From NCBI GenBank assembly GCA_963576735.1, contig OY755183.1:16759213-16823212 (forward strand): 64,000 bases of DNA, given 5' to 3'. A model generated the notes under the pieces. It saw nothing but the letters and a program-made list of their open reading frames with translations, did no database searches and was not told where the DNA came from. Each line of letters starts with the position of its first letter. The first letter of the stretch is position 1. The position numbers and the translations under genes are program-made. The stretch is from Bedellia somnulentella. Lineage: Eukaryota; Arthropoda; Insecta; Lepidoptera; Bedelliidae. This document shows, in pieces, positions 53,651 to 62,459 of the stretch.

Positions 53651-53732
53651 ATGATCGCCCGATCTGCTTAGGTAAAAAAATGAATTTAAAAAAAGGCACA
53701 AAGGGAGAAAATTTAAAATCATCGTTTATTAG

Positions 53733-53965
53733 AATGAATGAATGAAAATACATTTATTTCTATTAACTGTGACACAAAACGAACATACATTTAAAATTTA
53801 CAAAATAAGTTGCAGAAAACTGAAAAAGGGTACGGCTCAGCATAGTGCCTGCCCTATAAAGTGCAGACGCTGTTATTCTGCCGCTCCCTTTGTCGACACA
53901 ACTGTTCTTAACATTTTTGAGATTCAAATATTTAAATTATATAAAAGAAGAAACATAAATTAGTT
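53733..53965 (-). mobile_element. LINE 3'-UTR-like fragment
   Basis: The antisense strand ends in 'agaaataaatgtattttcat' and (CATT)n and contains 'atgctgagccg', shared with 13388-13560. Confidence 0.5.
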
Positions 53966-54156
53966 ACAACAAGAAATATCTTAGTAAGTAAGCTATAGTG
54001 AAAATATAAATAGTATTAATTTGTGATATTATTGAAATGGTAAAATAGATTAAATATAGTTATATACATATAAATATAGTAAATAAATTAAATTATTAGA
54101 CTTTTTTTTTAACAATAGATGACTAATTTAATGTTCACAGGTTTTCAGTTTTAAAT

Positions 54157-54300
54157 CACATATTATGGGTTGTCTGGAAGAGATCGCTCTTAGTGATAAG
54201 ACCGCCAGTTGTACTTTGGCTTTTATACCGATCTTTTTTGTAATTGTTGTTTTTATTTTGTAATGTGCAATAAAGAGTTTTATTATTATTATTATTATTA
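54157..54300 (+). mobile_element. LINE 3' end (lepidopteran jockey/CR1-type)
   Basis: 'gttgtctggaagagatcgct', 'gtgataagaccgcc', 'gtgcaataaagagtttta' and a (TTA)n tail: a LINE terminus I recall as widespread in Lepidoptera. Confidence 0.7.
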
Positions 54301-54401
54301 TAAATTATAGGATCGATTGATTTCTACTTGCATTCACTTCAAAACAAGGTTTTACGTAAACAACGTACACATCCTAATAATGCAAATATTAAAGTTAATG
54401 T

Positions 54402-54657
54402 CTAGTGTCTGTGTAGTGTCGGCTTAGAATAGCACTACCCCATTTCTTCCGGTGGGTGTACGTAAGAGGCGACTAACGGTATTAGGGCCTTTAAGGGATT
54501 GTTGGGCGATGCGGTTGGAGACCCATCACCAACAACCTTTATTTTTACCATCTTTTCTCACTCACATTTCCAAAAGTGGCTGAGAAATTTCTAATTCCTA
54601 AGCTCTGGCCACCCCTTCTAGGGATTTATAGCCGTGAGTATATGAGTATATGTATGT
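54402..54657 (+). mobile_element. SINE-A full-length, subfamily 2, 11-bp TSD
   Basis: AAAGTTAATGT at 54391-54401 and 54658-54668. Seven extra bases ('ctagtgt') precede the usual start. Confidence 0.97.
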
Positions 54658-54782
54658 AAAGTTAATGTGTGCGTGTAAAAGAAGGTATCCCAAAACCTAT
54701 CACATCAAAACATCCGCAGCGCTCACTTTTTTTTCTATATTTTTAAGACATTAACATAACTATATATATAATACTAGTGTAT

Positions 54783-54925
54783 AACACTCACGGCTATAAT
54801 CCCAAAAGGTGGCCAGAACTTCAGAATTACAAACTTCTCAGCCGCTTCTACAAGTTTAGTGGGAAAGAGATCGTAAAATATAGGATGGTTAGGTGATGAC
54901 TTTCTAGCCACCTTGCCATACAATC
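54783..54925 (-). mobile_element. SINE-A copy, degenerate
   Basis: 'ataacactcacggctataat', 'cttctcagccgcttctacaa' and 'gatggttaggtgatgact'; the 5' half is lost. Confidence 0.7.
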
Positions 54926-55155
54926 ACTTGTAAATTTTATTTTATCTGACATTTTATTAATATTTTGACTTTCCTTTGAGTCTGAGGCCAATGCGAAAAT
55001 GGAACATTCATGTGAGTGTTCTACATCTCTGATGTCAATGGTATAGTTATGTGACATTAGTGTGTGATTTTGAATGTACTTATAACCTAAGATATAGTTA
55101 TATTAATTATTATAAAAGTTTTATTAATTTTTAAAAATACTTTTTACTTCCACAG

Positions 55156-55496
55156 CAAACTAAGCGTTGATGTTGACCATCTTCCTCACATTCCTCGCCT
55201 GTTTTCTACCACTCATGATTATGAACGTAGCAGACGATGGCATCAGATATCCTTGGCTTCATATCATAGCCTCTATTTTAGCGTGGGCTTCCAGTGTTAT
55301 TAACCCAGTGATCTACGCAGCGACAAATAGACAATATAGAGCAGCTTATGGCAACTTGTTAAAGTTCTGCCAAAATAATCCGGTTACTAGAAGAACAACC
55401 TGGGGCAGTAGAACAGTCGGCCATTCCTCAAATTCACCAAATTACGCAGGTGATAAAAGAAATCCGTTGAAATCTGAAAAACCAACGGTTTTATGA
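55156..55496 (+). CDS. Tre1: Tre1-like GPCR, exon 5 (TM6, TM7, C-tail), frame disrupted
   Basis: The clear acceptor is CTTCCACAG at 55155. The receptor frame is open from 55164 to the TGA at 55494-55496: TM6 'LMLTIFLTFLACFLPLMIMN', loop 'VADDGIRYPW', TM7 'ASILAWASSVINPVIYAA' with N-P-x-x-Y, then 'NRQYRAAYGNLLKFC' (helix 8) and a ~45-residue polar tail. In that frame a TAA lies at 55161-55163, and entering from exon 4 in phase gives a different frame (S-K-L-S-V-D). Ignoring one base near 55161-55166 would join them as S-K-L-T-L-M-L-T. Explanations: a one-base assembly or sequencing error, a real inactivating indel, or different splice sites (AGGT|GTGTAT at exon 4 with the AAG at 55164). Confidence 0.85.
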
Positions 55497-55876
55497 AAGT
55501 TATCATAGTTTTAGTTTTTATTCTCTCGTTTGTGGTACACTAGCGCCATCTAGTTTGCAATCTTAGCATAAAGTTTATAAAAGTTGCGGTTAAGTCACTC
55601 CAATAATTGATTGTATTTTTAGTTTACACGAATGGGAAAATAGACATTTGCTATCAGTGATTAGGGTTTAACTGAGTGAGAGATTTAAAACAAATTATTA
55701 GAAACGTTCATCTTTGTTGTATGGATTATGACTACTTAGATAATTCTACACTTAGACTAACTAAGAAATCCAGACTAGTATAGACTAGAGACGTGACAGC
55801 AATTTAAAAATTGATAATTTATGTTTTTGTGCAAAGTGCCAGTACATATTTGACAGATCTGGATGTCAATCGAAAG
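55497..55876 (+). other. Tre1: 3' flank / probable 3' UTR of the Tre1-like gene
   Basis: No clear AATAAA close to the stop. The next AATAAA motifs are in the TIR element (about 56599) and near 57369 and 58699, so the transcript end is uncertain. Confidence 0.4.
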
Positions 55877-56690
55877 TACAATACACACTGAGCACGCCGC
55901 CGCCGACATTGTCGGGGTCTAGTTTCCATACATAGGTTAGACACAGGTGCTCTTTTGTTGCTGACGTAAGCATGACATGAAAAGAAAGCAATTTTTGTTT
56001 TATTTGTATGTTTAATTTTACTTTTTAACGTAGATTAAAAAACGTTAGATAGGTCATTTACGAGGAAACCGGCGCTTACGAGTGGCACCGATTGCGGCAG
56101 ATGATTTACATTTGAAATGTAGGCGAGATAGCACATCTTAAAGCAAGCGCTAAAAAGAGATAAACATATTTTCTCCGTACCGTCGTGAAAAATGACACTT
56201 AGACGACCGTTTGACAAAGAAAAATTAAGACCTATACGCACGATTTATTATAAATTATAATTAAAACGTTGTAAATTTATAATACTTACCAATGATAAGT
56301 AATCTCATCATTTTAGTAGTTTTCCTACTATAGTTTGTGCAAAATCTCGTCACACACGACGGCATTCTCGATTATTTTGATAAACAAACACGCCAAAACA
56401 GGTGAACGATTGCAACGGCAGCTAGTGCGCGACTGCAGTCAGATGAGCCATTTAGCCTGTTTCTTAAGTGCCACTTATGAGCGCGCATGACTTATCTACG
56501 GTTTTTTATTAGTACATCTATGCTTTTTAAAATCAATTTTGTACTTTTTTTGTAATTTCTGTATATATTTTGTGTATTTTTTTGTTAGGCAGCAACAAAT
56601 AAAAATATCTTTTTTTTTATTTTACATAACTACAACACAGGCCGCCGGCAATGTCGGCGGCCGGGCGGTCTCAGTGTGTATTGCGCTGTA
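55877..56690. mobile_element. Inverted-repeat element with GC-rich ends
   Basis: The left end 'tacaatacacactgagcacg...ccgccgccgacattgtcg' and the complement of the right end 'tacagcgcaatacacactga...gccgccgacattgccgg' match over about 45 bp with small gaps. The 814-bp interior is AT-rich and has no recognised transposase. No firm TSD. Probably a non-autonomous DNA transposon. Confidence 0.65.
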
Positions 56691-57584
56691 GGAGTTTATG
56701 GTGGTATTGGTGAATTGCACTCACAAGCAATATTGTCAGGTCAGCAAGATCATAAGGTTGAATTTAAAGGAGTGCCAATTAGGTATTCCGCACATTTAGT
56801 CTCGTTATAAAATTAAGCCTTAATTCATAATCACCCCATTTTCTAGATTGACCTGAAACAAATTTTCAAATGTAGAGAATTCTTTCAACCTAAAGATTAC
56901 TGAGTTAACTCCGCCGAACTGGTTCTGATTTATTATACTTAGACTAAATCTCATTGTGAGTTGACCTGTTCTGTCTGCAGTATACTTTCAGATCCATCAT
57001 TTTTATGTAAATATAATACTAATTAGTATAAGAGAGATCATTTTTACCAAAGCTTCAATTAATGTATTATCATATCATAAATAAGGAGTAGGTAAGTGAT
57101 ATTTAAGTATATTATTTAAGACATATTTAATGTATTTGAAATCATTTCGAATAGTTCTTCTTACTGCCAATAGTAAATATTGTATAATACACTTCACACG
57201 CCAAAGACGATTATTTATTGTAACAAAATATTCTTTCCCAGTACTGTGGCTATAAAAAACATTATTATTATTTCAGAGGTTCGGAACCTTGCCGATAAAA
57301 ACTATCCCGCAAAAATTCTTTTCTAACGGAAATCATATTTATACTTATTTTAGATGATAACAAGAATAAATAAATATCATAAAATATAAGTGTTCACTCC
57401 CCCTTTTTTATACAAATGTAATAATAATCCACATCTTGTTGATATACTCTTTGATCATATATTTCTTATTTGAAGTATTCTTATACCAGTGATATACCTT
57501 CCATTTGTTGTATTATTGCATTTATGTACCGTCAATGACAAGTTTTCTTTGTATAAATTCATATTGTCCCAATGTATAAAGCTA
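56691..57584. other. Downstream flank, unassigned
   Basis: AT-rich; nothing recognised. Confidence 0.5.
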
Positions 57585-57801
57585 AAGGTGCTCCCTTACC
57601 TGGGCGTTTGCGTGTAACCTTTAGAGCATTACATTACAATAATACCTCCCTGACTGGCGAGCATTCTCGTGTAATCAATACAATCATTAAGATATCATCA
57701 CAAGGTGCGTATTGTAATGCTCGGTTCTCCTCCTTCACTGATGTAATGCTCAAACTGTAACGTTACATTACACGCGAATGCTCCCAGTGAGGGAGCACCT
57801 T
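57585..57801. mobile_element. MITE-like inverted-repeat element
   Basis: AAGGTGCTCCCT at 57585 mirrors AGGGAGCACCTT ending at 57801; similarity continues inward ('gcgtttgcgtgtaa' against 'ttacacgcgaatgc'). Inside, 'attacaataatacctccctg' and 'gatgtaatgctc' repeat parts of the ends. No clear TSD. Confidence 0.7.
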
Positions 57802-58132
57802 AAGAAAAAATACCCACTGTATCGCATTGTGAGCCAAAGAACATTGAGTTTCATATAAGAAATAAGACCAAGGGACATTACACCTGCCTGAAGGTATTAT
57901 TTTACTAGATGCTTCATTAAATAAATAACACCAGTTACTAAATAGGTTAAAATTATGCAATCGTTAATATGAATCTCAGTGTCATGACAATCACATCTTT
58001 TATTCAATATCGTGTATATAAATATTCTCATGTAAAGAATACATGAAATGAATCAGAATCACTATTTAAATAGACACGAACGAAAAAAAAAACTACATAA
58101 TATCTATAACATGTACGAAATATTATAAAAAA
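57802..58132. other. Intergenic, unassigned
   Basis: Nothing recognised. Confidence 0.5.
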
Positions 58133-58146
58133 ATGTCTGCGTATTA

Positions 58147-58276
58147 CTAATAAATAAAGAATAAATAAAGGAAAGAAAAAATTCGACACAGGCGAAATTT
58201 TTCTTTCCTTTATTTATTCTTTATTTATTAGTAATAATCCCCACATGAGGTTTTCATGAACAAAAAGATTTAAATT
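58147..58276 (+). mobile_element. SINE-C copy lacking its tRNA core, 14-bp TSD
   Basis: ATGTCTGCGTATTA at 58133-58146 and 58277-58290. The inverted arms meet at 'cgacacaggcgaaattttt': the tRNA-like core of the 37390 copy is gone while both arms and the 3' end remain. Confidence 0.93.
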
Positions 58277-58290
58277 ATGTCTGCGTATTA

Positions 58291-59070
58291 TTGTAATAAT
58301 GTATAAGTTTATAATTTAGCTTAAGGTTGTTAAAACCAATCCAACCTCACCTTAAAGACTAGGCTGGAAAATTGTACGTAGATTATTTAGTGCATTATAT
58401 TGTATAGATATTACCATTCATTTTATCATTACCAAAAACTTTTTTCTCACAAATTATAATTTTAATAGCACTGTGAAAACCTTATTGTATTTATTTTATA
58501 ATGCTTATTTAAATATATGTGCCTTCAAAGGTAAGAGGTAGTAATACCATAAGACTGATACGAAAAAGTCAATTATATATCATTTTGTATATTATATTCC
58601 ATAAAACACTGAACGATGTTCGTCAAAGTGTAAATTTATGTACTAAACTTAAATTGTAGATATTAAGTGACATGTGTGCACGATGAACCAAAGTTATGAA
58701 TAAATGTATCTGTTTAATAATTATTTTGTTCATTTCGTTAAATCCTATAGAATATGAATTTGGGAATGGAATATTTTTTTTTCCATTTCCATTACCCTAG
58801 GATCTGGGTTTCTGCGATGTAGGGAAAGAATAAATATTACTATGGGCGGTATTAATATTATATATGTACGATAATGAAAGAGGAACCCCCCCTTCCCCAA
58901 AACTTTGTTAACAAAGTACATAAGCTATCAACCTGAAAGGGTAGGTAGCGGAGCCAGCATCATCTCGTCTACATGAAGAGAATAAATTAATTTATTCATT
59001 CATATACTCCTACTACAATCTACGGACATATTAGATGAAGTTAGGACCAAAGTAGGTTAAATATTATGAC
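58291..59070. other. Intergenic, unassigned
   Basis: AT-rich. A possible polyadenylation signal 'gaataaatg' at about 58698. Nothing else recognised. Confidence 0.45.
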
Positions 59071-59080
59071 TGGTAGTACA

Positions 59081-59451
59081 ATATAACCGTGATAGCCCAG
59101 TGGGTAGAACACTCGGTTATCGTGCAAACGACTAGTGTTCAAATCCTGGGTCGGGCCTACACCAATTTGTCTTTTCTAAAGACATATGTGTGGTTAATTT
59201 ATCATGGTTGTTAACAGTGAGGGAAAACATCGTGAGGAAACCCACATGGCTGAGTTGTACTTAGTCATGTGACAGTGTATTCGTACAAAACGGCGATAGG
59301 CCTGCCCCCTATCACGTGAGTACACTGTCCATGCAAAACGTGGGTACTCTGAACACCAGGTGACAAAGTCACGTGATGTTCAGAAGTATTAGTACCTCTG
59401 CCAACCCCTTCGGGGATATTCGGCGTGAACGTTTATGTTTATGTTATGTTA
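59081..59451 (+). mobile_element. SINE-B full-length copy, 10-bp TSD
   Basis: TGGTAGTACA at 59071-59080 and 59452-59461. A box TAGCCCAGTGG, B box GTTCAAATCC, tail (TATGT)n. It serves as the reference copy for the family here. Confidence 0.97.
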
Positions 59452-59784
59452 TGGTAGTACAGGATACTAACTCAACGATACATAATATAGATGCATATAA
59501 CATCCAAAACTAAGAAGCATTCATATTTACCATACAAAACGTATCTCGCAGCGGGCTTCAAACCTACGTTCTCTATACCCAGAAGCTTATCACCTCCCCA
59601 CTAAAATAAGGACGTCTCGTCTTCTCACGTTATGTGTGTATATGATCGGTTTTTGTGATGGACAATTTAGTTTAATTATGTCAAACTAGCGTTTGGTTTG
59701 GTCGCATAGAAAATCTTTTATAAAGTAAAAATATGACCCAAAATTGTACAAACCATATCTTGAAAGAATGAAAAAATGTGAATG

Positions 59785-59935
59785 TGAAGAGTTTCTTTGT
59801 TGCTTCTTCTCTTTATGAACACCTTCCGAAGCAACGGACTAATGATAAATTTTAAAAAATTTGACTTTCAAAAAATGATAGTTGTTAACTTAATTTTGAA
59901 AAATAAACTTTATGACTTTTTTTTTATTTTATTTA
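59785..59935 (+). mobile_element. LINE 3'-UTR fragment
   Basis: 'acaccttccgaagcaacgga', 'tttgactttcaaaaaatgat' and 'gaaaaataaac' parallel the 3' UTR of the LINE at 35076-35562. Confidence 0.65.
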
Positions 59936-59949
59936 AAATGGTCAACCAG

Positions 59950-60270
59950 TTCTTTCCTCATTTGTCGCGCTTGCTAGAAATGAATAATTAGATTGGCTTG
60001 ACTATTCGTGAACATATTATGTATTGAGCATAATGCACCTGACCAACGTTTTTTATTTTATATGTAAAATAATTCTACAAAAAATTACGAGAAAAACTGT
60101 GTTTTTACTTTTTCATTGCTTAAAAAATGGCTGAAATATTTAGGTTTAAAGTGCGCATTTTCGGCCGACTTATTTAATTGCGGTTGGCGTGGGACAGTAG
60201 CGATGTGACGTCACAGCCCCGGCCACTAGTCGCTCACGCTTACGTACGCATGGAGTTTTTGTAGTTTTAC
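59950..60270. other. Intergenic, unassigned
   Basis: GC-richer patch 60160-60250 with 'gatgtgacgtcacagccccg' (a CRE-like TGACGTCA). Nothing else recognised. Confidence 0.4.
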
Positions 60271-60638
60271 ATAACATAATAATAATATAAACGTTCACGC
60301 CGAATATCCCCGAAGGGGTTGGCAGAGGTACTAATACTTCTGAACATCACGTGACTTTGTCACCTGGTGTTCAGAGTACCCACGTTTTGCATGGACAGCG
60401 TACTCACGTGATAGGGGGCAGGCCTATCGCCGTTTTGTACGAATACACTGTCACATGACTAAGTACAACTCGGCCATGTGGGTTTCCTCACGATGTTTTC
60501 CCTCACCGTTAACAACCATGATAAATTAACCACACATATGTCTTTAGAAAAGACAAATTGGTGTAGGCCCGACCCAGGATTTAAACACTAGTCGTTTGCA
60601 CGATAACCGAGTGTTCTACCCACTGGGCTATCACGGTT
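60271..60638 (-). mobile_element. SINE-B full-length copy
   Basis: Tail 'acataacataataataatat' at the left, tRNA-like head ending 'cactgggctatcacggtt'. Imperfect flanking 'gtagttttac'/'gcagttttgt'. Confidence 0.96.
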
Positions 60639-60692
60639 GCAGTTTTGTGATACAAAATAGCAAATAAATACTGTAGCCTCAGTGTTTCAACT

Positions 60693-60935
60693 ACATACAT
60701 ATACTCACGGTTATTAATCCCTAGAAGGGGTAGCCATAGCTAAATAATTAGAAATTCCTCAGCCACTTTTGGAAGTTAACTGGGGGAAAGATGGTAAAAT
60801 AAAGGATATTATTGATGGGTCTCCGATCGCATCGCCCAAAAATCCATTTAAAAGCCCAATACCCCTAGTCGCCTCTTACTTATACCTACAATAAGAAAGA
60901 GGGGTAGTGCTATTCTAAGCCACACTACACAACTC
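60693..60935 (-). mobile_element. SINE-A full-length, diverged
   Basis: From 'acatacatatactcacggtt' to 'taagccacactacaca'; 'caact' occurs at both edges. Confidence 0.92.
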
Positions 60936-61017
60936 TACAGTTAAAACACCAGATAAACTCTTTTTTTATGTGCCTGCAAATTTCATTATGTAATCTAGCT
61001 TACCTGTGGAGGTACTT

Positions 61018-61084
61018 TATTATATATATCGGATATATATTTTTAAATTTATATTATATATATATCAGATATATATTTTTAAAT
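61018..61084. repeat. Tandem duplication of a ~35-bp AT unit
   Basis: 'ggatatatatttttaaattt' recurs as 'agatatatatttttaaattt', each preceded by a TATATATATC run. Confidence 0.85.
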
Positions 61085-61089
61085 TTATA

Positions 61090-61210
61090 CATACATACAT
61101 ATACTCACGGCTATAAATCCCTTAACGGAGTAGCCAGAGCTTTGGAATGAGGAATTCCTCAGCCACTTTTGGAAATTGATTGGGGAAAAGATGGTAATAA
61201 TAAATAAATT
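61090..61210 (-). mobile_element. SINE-A, 5' truncated, 9-bp TSD
   Basis: AAATTTATA at 61081-61089 and 61211-61219 encloses only the 3' half of the family (to 'gggaaaagatggtaa'), so truncation occurred at insertion. Confidence 0.9.
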
Positions 61211-61219
61211 AAATTTATA

Positions 61220-61793
61220 TTGACGGTAAAAAGGAATAGAGACACCATTCTCTTTTTATGACATAATATTACTTTTAGATTACAAACAACCTATTAACTT
61301 TTTGTCATTGTTAGAAGATATGGTACGGTGTAACGTATGATTGAATCATCGAAAACCCTGGAATACTTTTTAAAATCTTCGGTTTACTTGGCTTATCAGT
61401 AAGTTAAATTGAATTAATATTCCAAAGTATCAAGACTGTAACTAACTTTCTTAAACTAAACTTAGCCCTATGCTCAGTCGTGTCTAGTCTATTATTACAT
61501 TGTGTCTTACATCTATCTGTAGTAAAATAATATAGGTACAAGTATCTCTGGCTTTCCATACTTATTAAGCCCATCCATATTTTTTGATTGACTGATCGTG
61601 ATAAATACCAATGATTGATGAAAGTCATAGATTTAAAGTAGACCGAGGTGTCATTGTCATGTCATTAGATGACATTGACATTCTCAATGAAATATTTCTA
61701 TTTTCTATTCTCTATGATTTGCTCGTAACCTTCAAGTGCGAGATCCAGCTGCAATTTAGTTTTCATCCAAATTTCTGAATACAACGCCTAAAA
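61220..61793. other. Promoter-side flank of the ATP synthase d gene
   Basis: No repeat recognised. Duplicated 'tgtcat(t)' motifs near 61650-61680. No TATA box or TOP-like start was identified with confidence. Confidence 0.4.
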
Positions 61794-61912
61794 ATGGCAA
61801 AACGACTTGCTCAGAGCTCCGTCAACTGGTCGGCCCTTGCCGAAAGAGTTCCTGCTGAGCAGAGAACCAACTTAACTGCTTTTAAAGCCAAATCCGACAA
61901 GTACCTCCGCAG
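61794..61912 (+). CDS. ATPsynD: ATP synthase subunit d, mitochondrial, exon 1
   Basis: Subunit d of the peripheral stalk of mitochondrial F1Fo ATP synthase; it holds the F1 head against rotation on the matrix side of the inner membrane. The ATG at 61794 (context AAAAATGGC) opens 39 codons plus two bases, to donor CAG|GTAAGC: 'MAKRLAQSSVNWSALAERVP', then 'AEQRTNLTAFKAKSDKYLR'. The motif 'QSS.NWSALAERVP' is characteristic of insect subunit d. No separate cleavable presequence is evident, as usual for this subunit. The next exon continues in phase (R-V-L-A-N-P). Confidence 0.95.
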
Positions 61913-62240
61913 GTAAGCTAGATTACATAATGAAATTTGCAGATGTATATGTCCTATCCTTTTTATTACTTATTTACTTTATCAATATTTTTACAAAACA
62001 TATAATTACGAACAATAACACAGTTACAAGTACAACGTAGTTATCGCACTAATCTAGTTTCCAACCTTTGAAACGGTACTTAAAAAAACTTATAAATATC
62101 CTCCTAAAAGTTGTTATCACAACAAAAAGCATTAACTAAAGCTCAAGTCTTGTAATTTCTTTTACTTATATTCATAATTACTGTTTATTAAACCATAGTG
62201 TACCGTGTTACTATCCTAACCTATAAATTTTTAATTTCAG
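61913..62240 (+). other. ATPsynD: ATP synthase d intron 1
   Basis: 328 bp; donor GTAAGC, acceptor TTAATTTCAG. No repeat recognised. Confidence 0.9.
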
Positions 62241-62459
62241 AGTACTAGCAAACCCACCAGAGGCACCAAAACTTAATTGGGACCTATACAAGCAGACCGT
62301 ACCAGTCCCTGGCATGGTGGAAGCCTTCAAAAAGCAGTATGAAGCTTTATCTATTCCATACCCAGCTGACAACTTTACATCCAAAGTTGATGCCCAATGG
62401 ACTGAAGTGAAAAAGGCCATTGAAGCTTTTGTTGCTGAATCCAATGCAAACATTGCAAA
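62241..62459 (+). CDS. ATPsynD: ATP synthase subunit d, mitochondrial, exon 2
   Basis: 219 bases, leaving two bases at donor CAAA|GTAAGT. Encodes 'VLANPPEAPKLNWDLYKQTV' (P-x-I/L-x-W as in the family), 'PGMVEAFKKQYEALSIPYP' (the conserved F-x-K-Q-Y-E-A-L block) and 'VDAQWTEVKKAIEAFVAESN'. Together the two exons give about 112 of the ~175 residues normal for insects. The remaining third, with the acidic C-terminal half, is not in the window; intron 2 runs at least to position 64000. Confidence 0.95.

Larger units (their letters stand above)
53424..55155 (+). other. Tre1: Tre1-like gene intron 4 (as drawn)
   Basis: 1.73 kb with LINE and SINE fragments. I looked for an extra short exon for the third cytoplasmic loop and did not see one, but a micro-exon cannot be excluded. 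Confidence 0.7.

Noticed and set aside
56035..56241. 68-codon frame inside the GC-ended element as its transposase
   Set aside because: Too short and without recognisable motifs.
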